A stretch of 42,230 nt of DNA from Chromatiales bacterium (lineage in GTDB: Bacteria > Pseudomonadota > Gammaproteobacteria > Steroidobacterales > Woeseiaceae), in the NCBI GenBank assembly GCA_024679535.1, contig JAIBDF010000007.1:1-42230 (forward strand), written 5' to 3'. Made by a program: the position numbers and the translations under genes. Positions 29,110 to 36,811 of this stretch are shown here, in pieces. Numbering within the stretch: position 1 is the stretch's first letter; each line of letters begins with the position of its first letter. The notes under the pieces were generated by a model that saw only the letters and a list, made by a program, of their open reading frames with translations, ran no database searches and had not been told where the DNA came from.

Positions 29110-29591
29110 TAGTCGATCGTGACTTCGATGATTTCGACGGTCTCCACCGGCACGTCCTGGTGGCCGGCGTGATTGCCTGTTTTAACCGCTGCGATGGCGT
29201 CAACTACATCCATCCCGCTGCTGACCTTGCCGAACACAGCGTAGCCAAAGTCGCGGGTACCGTGATTAAGGAAATCGTTGTCGCGCAGATTAATAAAGAA
29301 CTGCGACGTGGCGCTGTCGACAACGCCTGTCCGCGCCATCGCGAGCGTACCGCGGGCATTCGTTTCACCGTTGTCGGCCTCGTTCTTGATCGGATCGCGC
29401 GTGGGCTTGGGGGACAAGTCTGCATCCATGCCGCCACCCTGGACCATGAAGTTCGGGATGACACGGTGGAAGATCGTGCCGTTGAAGTGTCCGTCGGTGA
29501 CGTACTGGCGGAAGTTCTCGCAGGAAACAGGGGCTTTTTCCTCGAACAGTTCGACGCCAATGTCGCCGTGATTGGTTTTGATCGTGATCAT
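29109..29591 (-). CDS. ppiB: Peptidyl-prolyl cis-trans isomerase, cyclophilin type (PpiB-like)
   Basis: Cyclophilins speed proline isomerisation during folding. The 160-residue protein has no signal peptide, so a cytoplasmic PpiB-type enzyme is likely. Conserved active-site segments are [13 protein letters not shown] with the catalytic Arg, [10 protein letters not shown] and FGYAVFGKV. The gene lies between prmC and the moeB relic on the same strand, 28 bases after prmC, and its stop overlaps the relic's ATG by one base. Confidence 0.93.
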   Translation of the reverse strand: MITIKTNHGDIGVELFEEKAPVSCENFRQYVTDGHFNGTIFHRVIPNFMVQGGGMDADLSPKPTRDPIKNEADNGETNARGTLAMARTGVVDSATSQFFINLRDNDFLNHGTRDFGYAVFGKVSSGMDVVDAIAAVKTGNHAGHQDVPVETVEIIEVTID

Positions 29592-29619
29592 GATGGCTCG
29601 CTATCTGCAATGAGGGCCG

Positions 29620-30456
29620 TTATTTACCATTCTGGCGCGCGACTGTCACGCGCGGCAGGCCAGCAAGGTCATTATGGCAGCAAATATCCGTCCAGCCGTG
29701 CCCTTCGAGCAGCCCGGCCACGGCAGCAGGCTGCTCAGCGCCGTGCTCGATGAGCAGTGCGCCCTCGTCGGCGAGAACGGCGCCGCACTCTGCTGCCAGT
29801 GCCCGTATGGCATCGAGGCCGTCTTTGCCTGCGGCCAGTGCCGACTGCGGCTCATGCTGCAGCTTGCGCAGTGCCTCGTCATCACTGCGCACATAAGGCG
29901 GGTTTGAAACGATCAGTTTGAAGCGGCGGTCGCGGACCGGTTCGGTCCAGCTGCCGAGCGCGAGTTCGACATTGCCGAGGGCCAGCATGCGCACGTTTTC
30001 ACGGGCCACGGCCAGCGCATCCGCGCTGATATCGACGGCGGTCACCTGGCACATGCGGCGTTCGCCCGCGATGGCAATGGCGATCGCTCCGCTGCCCGTG
30101 CCGAGGTCGAGGATTTGCCATTCGGCCTTGCGCGGAATTTCGCGTAACGCGAGCTCGACCAGCAATTCCGTTTCGGGTCGGGGTACCAGCGTGGCCGGGC
30201 TGACCAACAGTTCGTGGGACCAGAACTCCCTGATACCCGTAATGTAAGCCATAGGTTCGCCGGCGATCCGCCGCTCAAGTACGCTGGCGAAGCGCCCTGC
30301 GGTGAGGTCGTCGAGTTCATCTTCCGGATGCGCGAACAGGTAGCTGCGTGGCATGTCGATCGTCCGGCACAGCAGGATCTCGGCATCGAGCCGCGGGGAT
30401 TCACTGATGTGCGACAGCCGTTCGGTCGCGTCCGCGATTGCGGCATCGAGTCTCAT
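29620..30456 (-). CDS. prmC: Release factor glutamine methyltransferase PrmC
   Basis: PrmC methylates the GGQ glutamine of release factors RF1 and RF2, raising termination efficiency. The protein has the N-terminal helical substrate-binding domain (MRLDAAIADATERL, AYITGIREFW), SAM motif I ILDLGTGSGAIAIA and the catalytic NPPY in IVSNPPYVRSDD. ATG 30456 (278 residues) is chosen over an upstream in-frame GTG at 30468, because the homologous start is MRLDAAI. PrmC normally sits next to prfA. Here its target gene prfA is 3.9 kb away on the same strand, beyond inserted genes. Confidence 0.94.
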   Translation of the reverse strand: MRLDAAIADATERLSHISESPRLDAEILLCRTIDMPRSYLFAHPEDELDDLTAGRFASVLERRIAGEPMAYITGIREFWSHELLVSPATLVPRPETELLVELALREIPRKAEWQILDLGTGSGAIAIAIAGERRMCQVTAVDISADALAVARENVRMLALGNVELALGSWTEPVRDRRFKLIVSNPPYVRSDDEALRKLQHEPQSALAAGKDGLDAIRALAAECGAVLADEGALLIEHGAEQPAAVAGLLEGHGWTDICCHNDLAGLPRVTVARQNGK

Positions 30457-30502
30457 GTTGGAGTACACTCGCCAGAATTTTTCTACATCAGTTTATGCGC
30501 CC

Positions 30503-31864
30503 ATGAATGTCTATTCCAATATTCTCGATATGGTTGGCCGGACGCCCATGCTCGAGGTTACACACATCGACACGGGGCCATGCCGGCTCTTCCTGAAGCT
30601 GGAACTCATGAATCCGGGCGGTTCGATTAAGGATCGCATCGGCATTTCCATGATCGAGCAGGCGGAGAAGCGCGGCGATATCAAGCCCGGCGACACCATT
30701 GTCGAAGCCACGGCGGGCAACACCGGTATCGGCCTTGCGCTTGTCGCTGCACAGAAAGGCTACAAGTTAATCATCGTCTTGCCCGACAAGATGAGCCAGG
30801 AAAAGATCTTCAATCTTCGTGCCATGGGCGCCGAGGTGGTCCTGACGCGATCCGACGTGGGTCGGGGCCATCCCGAGTATTACCAGGACCTCGGTGCGCG
30901 GATTGCCAGGGAAGAGGGCGCCTACTTCATTAACCAGTTCGGCAATCCTGATAACCCGCTTGCGCACGAGATGGGCACCGCGCCGGAAATACTGGAACAA
31001 ATGGGCGGTGACCTGGACGCGATCGTTCTGGGCGTGGGTTCGAGTGGCACCGTGGCGGGTATCGGTAAGTATCTCGAGGAAAATGCGCCGCAGGTCAACC
31101 TGGTGCTCGCCGATCCGGAGGGCTCCATCCTGACCGACTACATCAACAAGGGTGAGATTGGGGAAAGCGGGAGCTGGCTAGTGGAAGGCATCGGGGAGGA
31201 CTTCATTCCCGACATTGCCAACTTCGATAAAGTGATCAAGGCTTTCGCGATCAGTGACGCGGAGTCCTTTGCCACTGCGCGCGAGTTATTGCGCAAGGAA
31301 GGCATCCTGGCCGGATCGTCATCAGGCACATTGCTGGCTGCCGCATTGAAATATTGCCGCGAGCAGACCGAAGCGAAACGTGTTGTGACGTTTGCCTGCG
31401 ATACGGGCAACAAGTACCTCTCCAAGCTGTATAACGATTTCTGGCTGGAAGATCAGGGTTTCATCACGCGCGAGCAATGCGGTGATCTGCGTGACCTGAT
31501 CGGTCGTCTGCACGGTGAACGCGCCACGATAACCATTGGCCCGACGGATGTGTTGACGACAGCGCACAACCGCCTGCGCAACGCCGGATTCTCGCAGCTG
31601 CCGGTCATGAATCAGGGCAAGCTGGTTGGCGTGGTCACCGAAGATGCCATCATCCAGTTCGTTTACGGTCATCCTGACCTGATGACAGCATCAGTCGAAG
31701 ATGCGATGGAATCGGCGTTCATCAAACTCGATAAATCGGAAAGTCTGAACAACCTGGTCGCAATGCTTCGCGTGCAGCCGTATGCGGCCATCATGGATGG
31801 CGACGACTTTCAGGGCTTGATCACGCGCGCCGATGTTCTCAATTACCTGCGCAGGCAGATGTAG
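30503..31864 (+). CDS. Cystathionine beta-synthase (PLP enzyme with CBS-domain pair)
   Basis: This enzyme condenses homocysteine with serine to cystathionine, the first step of reverse transsulfuration. The 453-residue protein has a fold-type II PLP domain (about 1-320) with the PLP lysine in NPGGSIKDRIG, phosphate-binding EATAGNTGIG and GVGSSGTVAGIGKYL. Two C-terminal CBS modules follow (about 335-453; LPVMNQGKLVGVVTEDAI and AIMDGDDFQGLITRADVL). The CBS pair and the neighbouring cystathionine gamma-lyase favour this over a plain cysteine synthase. ATG 30503 begins the conserved MNVYSNILDMVGRTPM; the reading frame extends further upstream, antisense to prmC, but without homology. Confidence 0.9.
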   Translation: MNVYSNILDMVGRTPMLEVTHIDTGPCRLFLKLELMNPGGSIKDRIGISMIEQAEKRGDIKPGDTIVEATAGNTGIGLALVAAQKGYKLIIVLPDKMSQEKIFNLRAMGAEVVLTRSDVGRGHPEYYQDLGARIAREEGAYFINQFGNPDNPLAHEMGTAPEILEQMGGDLDAIVLGVGSSGTVAGIGKYLEENAPQVNLVLADPEGSILTDYINKGEIGESGSWLVEGIGEDFIPDIANFDKVIKAFAISDAESFATARELLRKEGILAGSSSGTLLAAALKYCREQTEAKRVVTFACDTGNKYLSKLYNDFWLEDQGFITREQCGDLRDLIGRLHGERATITIGPTDVLTTAHNRLRNAGFSQLPVMNQGKLVGVVTEDAIIQFVYGHPDLMTASVEDAMESAFIKLDKSESLNNLVAMLRVQPYAAIMDGDDFQGLITRADVLNYLRRQM

Positions 31865-31872
31865 GACCACGA

Positions 31873-33027
31873 ATGGCTGACAAGAAGAACTTTGCGACAC
31901 GTGCGATTCATGCCGGGCAGGAACCGGATCCGACGACGGGCGCCATCATGCCGCCCATTTACGCGACGTCGACTTACGTGCAGGAAAGCCCGGGCGTACA
32001 CAAAGGCTATGAATACTCGCGGACGCAGAATCCGACGCGCATGGCCTATGAGCGCTGCGTGGCTGACCTCGAATCAGGCACTCAGGGTTTCGCCTTTGCA
32101 TCCGGCATGGCGGCAACTGGCACGATTCTCGAACTTGTCGATAGCGGCAGCCATATTCTGGCAATGGACGATCTCTATGGCGGGACGCGCCGCCTTTTCT
32201 CGGGCGTCCGTGAGCGCAGCGCCGGCGTCAAATTCAGTTATGTCGACCTGAGCGATATCAACGCCACCGAAGCGGCTCTGCGAGACGACACGGCGATGGT
32301 ATGGATCGAGTCGCCAACTAATCCGCTACTCAAGCTTGCCGACCTGAAAGCGATTGCGGCGCTGGCGAAGAAGAGCGGGGCACTGGTCGTCGTCGACAAC
32401 ACGTTTGCGACGCCCTATCTGCAGAGGCCGCTGGAGCTTGGTGCAGACATCGTCATGCATTCGGCGACGAAGTTTATAAACGGCCACTCCGACATGGTGG
32501 GTGGCATCGTTGTAACCGGGCAGGAGCACCTGGCGAAGCGGCTTGCGTATCTGCAGAACTCCATCGGCGCCGTAGCCGGGCCGTTCGACAGTTTCCTGGC
32601 ACTGCGCGGCGTCAAGACACTGGACGTCCGCATGGAGCGCCACTGCGCGAGTGCCATGCGAATTGCCGAGTGGCTGGAGCAGGATGAGCGCGTCGAGCGC
32701 GTGCTTTATCCCGGATTGCCATCGCACCCGCAGCACGCACTGGCGAAACAGCAGATGCCGGGTTTCGGCGGCATCGTGACCTTCTTTATCAAGGGTGATC
32801 TCGCCAACGCTCGAGTATTCCTCGAGCGCTGCCAGGTGTTCGCCCTGGCCGAAAGCCTCGGCGGTGTTGAAAGTCTTGTGGACCACCCGGCGATCATGAC
32901 GCACGCCAGCGTACCGGCTGAAGAACGCGCCAAGCTCGGTATCAGCGATACGCTCATTCGCCTGTCTGTCGGTATCGAGGCTGTTGATGACCTGATTGCA
33001 GACCTCGACCAGGCGCTCTCAAAGTAA
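31873..33027 (+). CDS. Cystathionine gamma-lyase (or gamma-synthase), PLP-dependent
   Basis: The 384-residue Cys/Met-metabolism PLP enzyme cleaves cystathionine to cysteine, 2-oxobutyrate and ammonia if it acts as a lyase. Family signatures are FATRAIHAGQEPDP, YSRTQNPTRMAYE, VVVDNTFATPYLQRPL and the PLP lysine in HSATKFINGHSD. The gamma-synthase MetB is closely related and cannot be excluded by motif alone. The tight pairing with cystathionine beta-synthase, 8 bases upstream, favours the lyase and a homocysteine-to-cysteine route. A 10-bp palindrome, AAGTATACTT (33027-33036), begins at the last base of its stop codon. Confidence 0.9.
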   Translation: MADKKNFATRAIHAGQEPDPTTGAIMPPIYATSTYVQESPGVHKGYEYSRTQNPTRMAYERCVADLESGTQGFAFASGMAATGTILELVDSGSHILAMDDLYGGTRRLFSGVRERSAGVKFSYVDLSDINATEAALRDDTAMVWIESPTNPLLKLADLKAIAALAKKSGALVVVDNTFATPYLQRPLELGADIVMHSATKFINGHSDMVGGIVVTGQEHLAKRLAYLQNSIGAVAGPFDSFLALRGVKTLDVRMERHCASAMRIAEWLEQDERVERVLYPGLPSHPQHALAKQQMPGFGGIVTFFIKGDLANARVFLERCQVFALAESLGGVESLVDHPAIMTHASVPAEERAKLGISDTLIRLSVGIEAVDDLIADLDQALSK

Positions 33028-33034
33028 AGTATAC

Positions 33035-33095
33035 TTGACATTAGGTTCATCGGGCCTTACTCTTTGTCAAATACACTTTACAAAATGACAAAGAG
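33035..33095 (+). promoter_or_regulatory. Promoter with 10-bp inverted-repeat operator for the membrane-protein/XRE pair
   Basis: TTGACA (33035-33040), 17 bases and TACTCT (33058-33063) form a sigma-70-like promoter. A perfect inverted repeat, CTCTTTGTCA (33060-33069) and TGACAAAGAG (33086-33095) with a 16-base spacer, overlaps the -10 on the left and the AGAG ribosome-binding region on the right. It is a likely binding site for the XRE protein encoded two genes downstream, giving autoregulation. Confidence 0.6.
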
Positions 33096-33104
33096 AGCAG
33101 ACTA

Positions 33105-33527
33105 ATGAGAACATCGAGCACCGATAGCGCCGGCTGGGCCGAGCAGCATAAACACAACACGAAAAAACTGGCTGTCTGGACAGGCGCCTGGCTGGTCACG
33201 ATGGCGGTGGCAGTTTTTGGGCCGCAGCTGGTCTGGGAATCGAACTCCACGCTGACCCTTCTTGCCCTGGCGGCAAACCTGGTTGTCGGCACAGGGATGA
33301 TCCTGGCGAACAAGACGCATCTGGAAGGGCTGGATGAATTGCAGCAGAGAATTCAGCTCGAGGCTATGGCACTCGCGCTCGGTGTCGGCCTGGTCGTTGG
33401 CCTGGCCTATTCGACAGCGGATATCACCAATCTGATCCAGTTCGACGCCGAAATTTCTCACCTGGTGATGCTGCTGGGCCTGACCTACCTTGTCGGCGTA
33501 TTCCTTGGCCGCAGGAAGTACCAATGA
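33105..33527 (+). CDS. Small four-helix membrane protein paired with an XRE regulator
   Basis: The 140-residue protein has a polar N-terminus and four predicted membrane helices at about residues 24-45, 49-68, 86-105 and 116-134. The loop between helices 2 and 3 carries GLDELQQRIQLEAMALALG, a conserved-looking amphipathic segment found in small membrane proteins encoded beside XRE regulators. Its function is unknown to me. Its stop overlaps the XRE gene's ATG (ATGA), so the two are almost certainly made together, and a membrane partner or sensor for the regulator is plausible. Confidence 0.75.
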   Translation: MRTSSTDSAGWAEQHKHNTKKLAVWTGAWLVTMAVAVFGPQLVWESNSTLTLLALAANLVVGTGMILANKTHLEGLDELQQRIQLEAMALALGVGLVVGLAYSTADITNLIQFDAEISHLVMLLGLTYLVGVFLGRRKYQ

Positions 33528-33715
33528 AGAATCGCCTGAAGGTACTGCGTGCCGAGCGCGACTGGACCCAGGCGCAGCTGGCCCAAGAGCTGGAGGTTTC
33601 CCGGCAGACGGTCAATGCGATCGAGAAGGGGAAATTCGATCCCAGCTTGCCGCTCGCCTTCAAAGCTGCGCGCCTGTTCGGGTTGAGGATTGAGGAGGTT
33701 TTCCAGGACGATTGA
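33524..33715 (+). CDS. Small XRE-family (Cro/CI-type) transcriptional regulator
   Basis: The 63-residue protein is little more than one helix-turn-helix: MKNRLKVLRAERDWTQ, then QLAQELEVSRQTVNAIEKGK with the recognition helix, and FDPSLPLAFKAARLFGLRIEEVF. Such minimal regulators (YozG type) bind palindromes as dimers. It overlaps the membrane-protein gene by four bases, and the 10-bp inverted repeat over the shared promoter is the obvious candidate site. Confidence 0.9.
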   Translation: MKNRLKVLRAERDWTQAQLAQELEVSRQTVNAIEKGKFDPSLPLAFKAARLFGLRIEEVFQDD

Positions 33716-33747
33716 CGCGCTGGAAAATTCAGTCGATTGGGGCCGAG

Positions 33748-33969
33748 TTAATTCCCGGGTTTTACAAACTTACCTTGCTTGTCGGTAAACGAGCCGACCA
33801 CGATCATGATGAAGTCGACCAGTGTCCAGATGCCGAATCCGCCCAGCGTAAGCAGCTGCAGGATTCCGGTACCGACTTTGCCGACGTAGAAGCGGTGCAC
33901 GCCGAATACGCCAAAAAAGAAGCAAAGCAGTATGGTGGGTACAAATCCCTTGATGCTGGTGTCGCTCAT
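33748..33969 (-). CDS. TM2-domain membrane protein
   Basis: The 73-residue protein has two membrane helices with the TM2 signature: FFFGVFGVHRFYVGKVGTG, then LLTLGGFGIWTLVDFIMIV. TM2 proteins are small inner-membrane proteins of unclear role. Its ATG shares one base with the stop of the other TM2-like gene (TAATG), so the two form a pair reading toward the XRE gene. Confidence 0.88.
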   Translation of the reverse strand: MSDTSIKGFVPTILLCFFFGVFGVHRFYVGKVGTGILQLLTLGGFGIWTLVDFIMIVVGSFTDKQGKFVKPGN

Positions 33970-34271
33970 TATTCAATCTCCTCGTTGAGTTTTTGACCGG
34001 GGTAACACACTAACCTGCCGTGACCGTCCCGAAACGAACCGGTAAGCAGCATAATAGTAACGATAAACGTGTGGATGGCGTCGATCGCGGCGACCAACAG
34101 GGCCCAAAGCGGGTGGCCCATCAGAAGTAATACGACTGTCCCTACGGCAAGGCTGAAATCGATAAGCGCCTCTAGCCAGCGCTCCAGGTAGAAGTGCTGA
34201 ATTCCGAGGACGCCAAACACGGCAGACAGGCTGACCGCAACGCCATAGCTTTTGTTGGATCGCGTTTCCAT
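33969..34271 (-). CDS. TM2-like membrane protein
   Basis: The 100-residue protein is a diverged TM2 relative: FGVLGIQHFYLERWLEALIDF resembles the G-x-x-G-x-H-x-F-Y core. A hydrophobic stretch (VGTVVLLLMGHPLWALLVAAID) and a third hydrophobic segment follow, ending in a polar tail. It is upstream of and overlaps the shorter TM2 gene, probably after a tandem duplication. Function unknown. Confidence 0.8.
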   Translation of the reverse strand: METRSNKSYGVAVSLSAVFGVLGIQHFYLERWLEALIDFSLAVGTVVLLLMGHPLWALLVAAIDAIHTFIVTIMLLTGSFRDGHGRLVCYPGQKLNEEIE

Positions 34272-34350
34272 CAGGCTGGCTGGTTAATCACGTAAATTGT
34301 CATCGTTATATCGGCGACTTCCCATTCCCGCTCAAGGTTTTCGGTGCATT

Positions 34351-35433
34351 TTAGTCGTTCAGCGCCGCCAATTGATCGGCCTGGTACTCATTCACCAGCG
34401 GACCCACGACCTGATCGAGCCCACCTTCGAGGATTTCATCCAGCTTGTAGAGCGTCAGATTGATGCGGTGATCGGTAACCCGTCCCTGCGGATAGTTGTA
34501 GGTGCGGATACGTTCCGAGCGGTCGCCCGAGCCGACCAGCAGCTTGCGCTTCTCCGCCTGCTCGCTGGCCTGGGCCGACACCTGCTGGTCGAGCAGTCGA
34601 GCCTGTAGCAATGACATCGCGCGTGCACGATTCTTGTGCTGTGAGCGTTCGTCCTGACATTCGACGACGATGCCTGTTGGCAGGTGTGTGAGGCGGACGG
34701 CTGAGTCGGTCTTGTTGACATGCTGGCCGCCGGCGCCGGACGCTCGATACGTGTCGACGCGCAGGTCCGCCGGGTTGATGTCCTCTGCCTCGACTTCGTC
34801 GGGTTCCGGCAGAACAGCTACTGTGCACGCGGACGTATGAATACGTCCCTGCGATTCAGTTGCCGGCACTCGCTGCACCCGATGAGCGCCCGACTCGAAC
34901 TTCAGTTTTGCGTAGGTACTGCTGCCTGTAACTCGGCTGATAATTTCCTTGTAACCACCGTGATCGCCTTCGCGCGAGGACAGGATCTCGATCTTCCAGC
35001 CAGACGTCTCGGCGTACTTCGAATACATGCGGAACAGGTCGCCGGCAAAAATGGCGGCTTCGTCGCCACCCGTCCCGGCTCGAACCTCGAGGAACACGTT
35101 GCTGTCGTCGTAGGGGTCGGGCGGAATCAGCGCCTTTTGCAGGTCGAGCAACATCTGCTCGCGACGCTCCTGGAGCCCGGTGAGTTCTTCCTGCCCCATC
35201 TCGCGCACGTCGGCATCCGTATCGTTGGCCATTTCCTCGGCGGCAGCGATGTCCTGGAGAATGCCTTCGTAGCGCTGAAATGACTGCACGACAGGTTCGA
35301 CACGCGCGTATTCCTTGGACAGGTCCCGGAACTGGTTTTGGTCCCCGATGACTTCAGGGTCCGCCAGCAGGCCCGCGATCTCTTCAAAGCGATCGCGCAC
35401 GGTCTCGAGCTTAAGGCGTATCGAGTCCTTCAT
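34351..35433 (-). CDS. prfA: Peptide chain release factor 1
   Basis: RF1 recognises UAA and UAG stop codons and triggers peptide release. The 360-residue protein carries the codon-recognition PxT motif in [17 protein letters not shown] and the catalytic GGQ in [18 protein letters not shown], the glutamine methylated by PrmC. Domain 1 is helical ([18 protein letters not shown]). It lies 10 bases after hemA on the same strand, the usual hemA-prfA order, but prmC no longer follows directly. Confidence 0.97.
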   Translation of the reverse strand: MKDSIRLKLETVRDRFEEIAGLLADPEVIGDQNQFRDLSKEYARVEPVVQSFQRYEGILQDIAAAEEMANDTDADVREMGQEELTGLQERREQMLLDLQKALIPPDPYDDSNVFLEVRAGTGGDEAAIFAGDLFRMYSKYAETSGWKIEILSSREGDHGGYKEIISRVTGSSTYAKLKFESGAHRVQRVPATESQGRIHTSACTVAVLPEPDEVEAEDINPADLRVDTYRASGAGGQHVNKTDSAVRLTHLPTGIVVECQDERSQHKNRARAMSLLQARLLDQQVSAQASEQAEKRKLLVGSGDRSERIRTYNYPQGRVTDHRINLTLYKLDEILEGGLDQVVGPLVNEYQADQLAALND

Positions 35434-35443
35434 CGTGCAGCGA

Positions 35444-36694
35444 TCAGTCGTCGAGGCCGAACAGCTTGCGTGCCGATGCGATCAACTCGTGGTCCTCAGC
35501 CTCGCCAGCTTTGCGCAGCGCCACGCTGGGCCTGTGCAGCATCTTCTTCATCAGTGCGGCCGTAGCGAAATCGATGGCATCCTCGGCGGACTCACCTTTG
35601 GCCATGCGCTTGCGCGCCTTAGCGGCGACCTGCTTGCGTACCGCTTCGTGGCTTTCGCGCAGTGTTGCGATGATCGGTGCGACCTGCTTGGAACGTTCAA
35701 TCGCTGCGTACCGTCGGATTTCCTCGTCCAGCAGTCGATGCGCCTCGATCGCCGCCGCCTCGCGATTGCCCTGGCCCTGGAGGATGACCTTGTCGAGGTC
35801 GTCGATGGTGTAGAGGTAAAAATCGTCCAGGTCACCGGCGCCGGTTTCGATGTCACGCGGTACGGCGATGTCGCAGGCAAATATCGGTTTGTGCTTGCGT
35901 GCCTTGAGTGCGTTGGCAATTTGCTGCGTGGTAACGACCGGCTCGGTGGCCGCAGTCGATGTAATAAGAATGTCGGCTTCAGGCAGTGTGCCCTCGATTT
36001 CGGACAAGGGCAGGGCGAAGCCGCCAAACTGACCTGCCAGCTTCTGGGCACGTTCGACGCTGCGGTTAGCGACAAACAGGCGCCCGATGTCGTGGCTAAC
36101 CAGGTGCTTGGCGACGAGTTCAATCGTGACACCCGCGCCCACCAGCAGGGCCGTGTGCTTCTTGAAGCCGGCAAAGAACTGTTGGGCCAGATTGACGGCT
36201 GCGGAAGCGACTGACACCGGGCTTGCCCCGATTTCGGTATCTGTCCGAATTTTCTTGGCGACGGCAAAGGTGTGCTGGAACAGGCGGCCAAGATTACCGC
36301 CCAGCGTGTCGGCGTCCTGGGCGTATCGAAACGCGTCCTTCAGCTGGCCGAGGATCTGTGGTTCGCCGAGCACCATCGAGTCCAGTCCGCAGGCGACCCG
36401 GAAGATATGTCGAATCGCTTCTTCATCGTCGAGCATGAACAGCGACTCGGCAAAATTGTCACCGAGGCGGCGGTCGTCGTGCAGCCACTGCTTGAGCCGT
36501 TCCCGGCCCGCGTCCTCGCCGATCACATAAAATTCAGTGCGATTACAGGTCGATAGCAGTACCGCTTCCTCCACCCCGTCCAGTGTCGTCAGGCGCTCGA
36601 GCGCACGCGACACCTCGTCACCCGCGAAGGCGACTTGCTCACGTATTTCGACAGGTGCCGTGTTATGGTTCAGCCCGAGTATTTGCAGCGGCAT
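35444..36694 (-). CDS. hemA: Glutamyl-tRNA reductase
   Basis: HemA reduces glutamyl-tRNA(Glu) to glutamate-1-semialdehyde, the committed step of C5 tetrapyrrole synthesis, which also feeds the hemes of the cytochromes encoded in this genome. The 416-residue protein shows [17 protein letters not shown] at the start, the catalytic cysteine in [12 protein letters not shown] and [15 protein letters not shown]. It also has an NADPH-binding region and the C-terminal dimerisation helix with [14 protein letters not shown]. It is divergent from the TPR-protein gene. Confidence 0.97.
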   Translation of the reverse strand: MPLQILGLNHNTAPVEIREQVAFAGDEVSRALERLTTLDGVEEAVLLSTCNRTEFYVIGEDAGRERLKQWLHDDRRLGDNFAESLFMLDDEEAIRHIFRVACGLDSMVLGEPQILGQLKDAFRYAQDADTLGGNLGRLFQHTFAVAKKIRTDTEIGASPVSVASAAVNLAQQFFAGFKKHTALLVGAGVTIELVAKHLVSHDIGRLFVANRSVERAQKLAGQFGGFALPLSEIEGTLPEADILITSTAATEPVVTTQQIANALKARKHKPIFACDIAVPRDIETGAGDLDDFYLYTIDDLDKVILQGQGNREAAAIEAHRLLDEEIRRYAAIERSKQVAPIIATLRESHEAVRKQVAAKARKRMAKGESAEDAIDFATAALMKKMLHRPSVALRKAGEAEDHELIASARKLFGLDD

Positions 36695-36811
36695 ACGTTA
36701 TGTTGTGGGCCCTGGTGGGCGCTCAAGAATTTCGAAGTGCGTATGATAAGCGAACTGAACGGCGAGTTCCTTGTCTGTTTGAGACCGCTGGTAAGAAACG
36801 GACGACTATTT

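Noticed and set aside
24035..34271. A genomic island or prophage covering the accessory region
   Set aside because: No integrase, transposase, tRNA-edge repeats or phage genes are visible, and housekeeping genes (ppiB, prmC) lie inside it.
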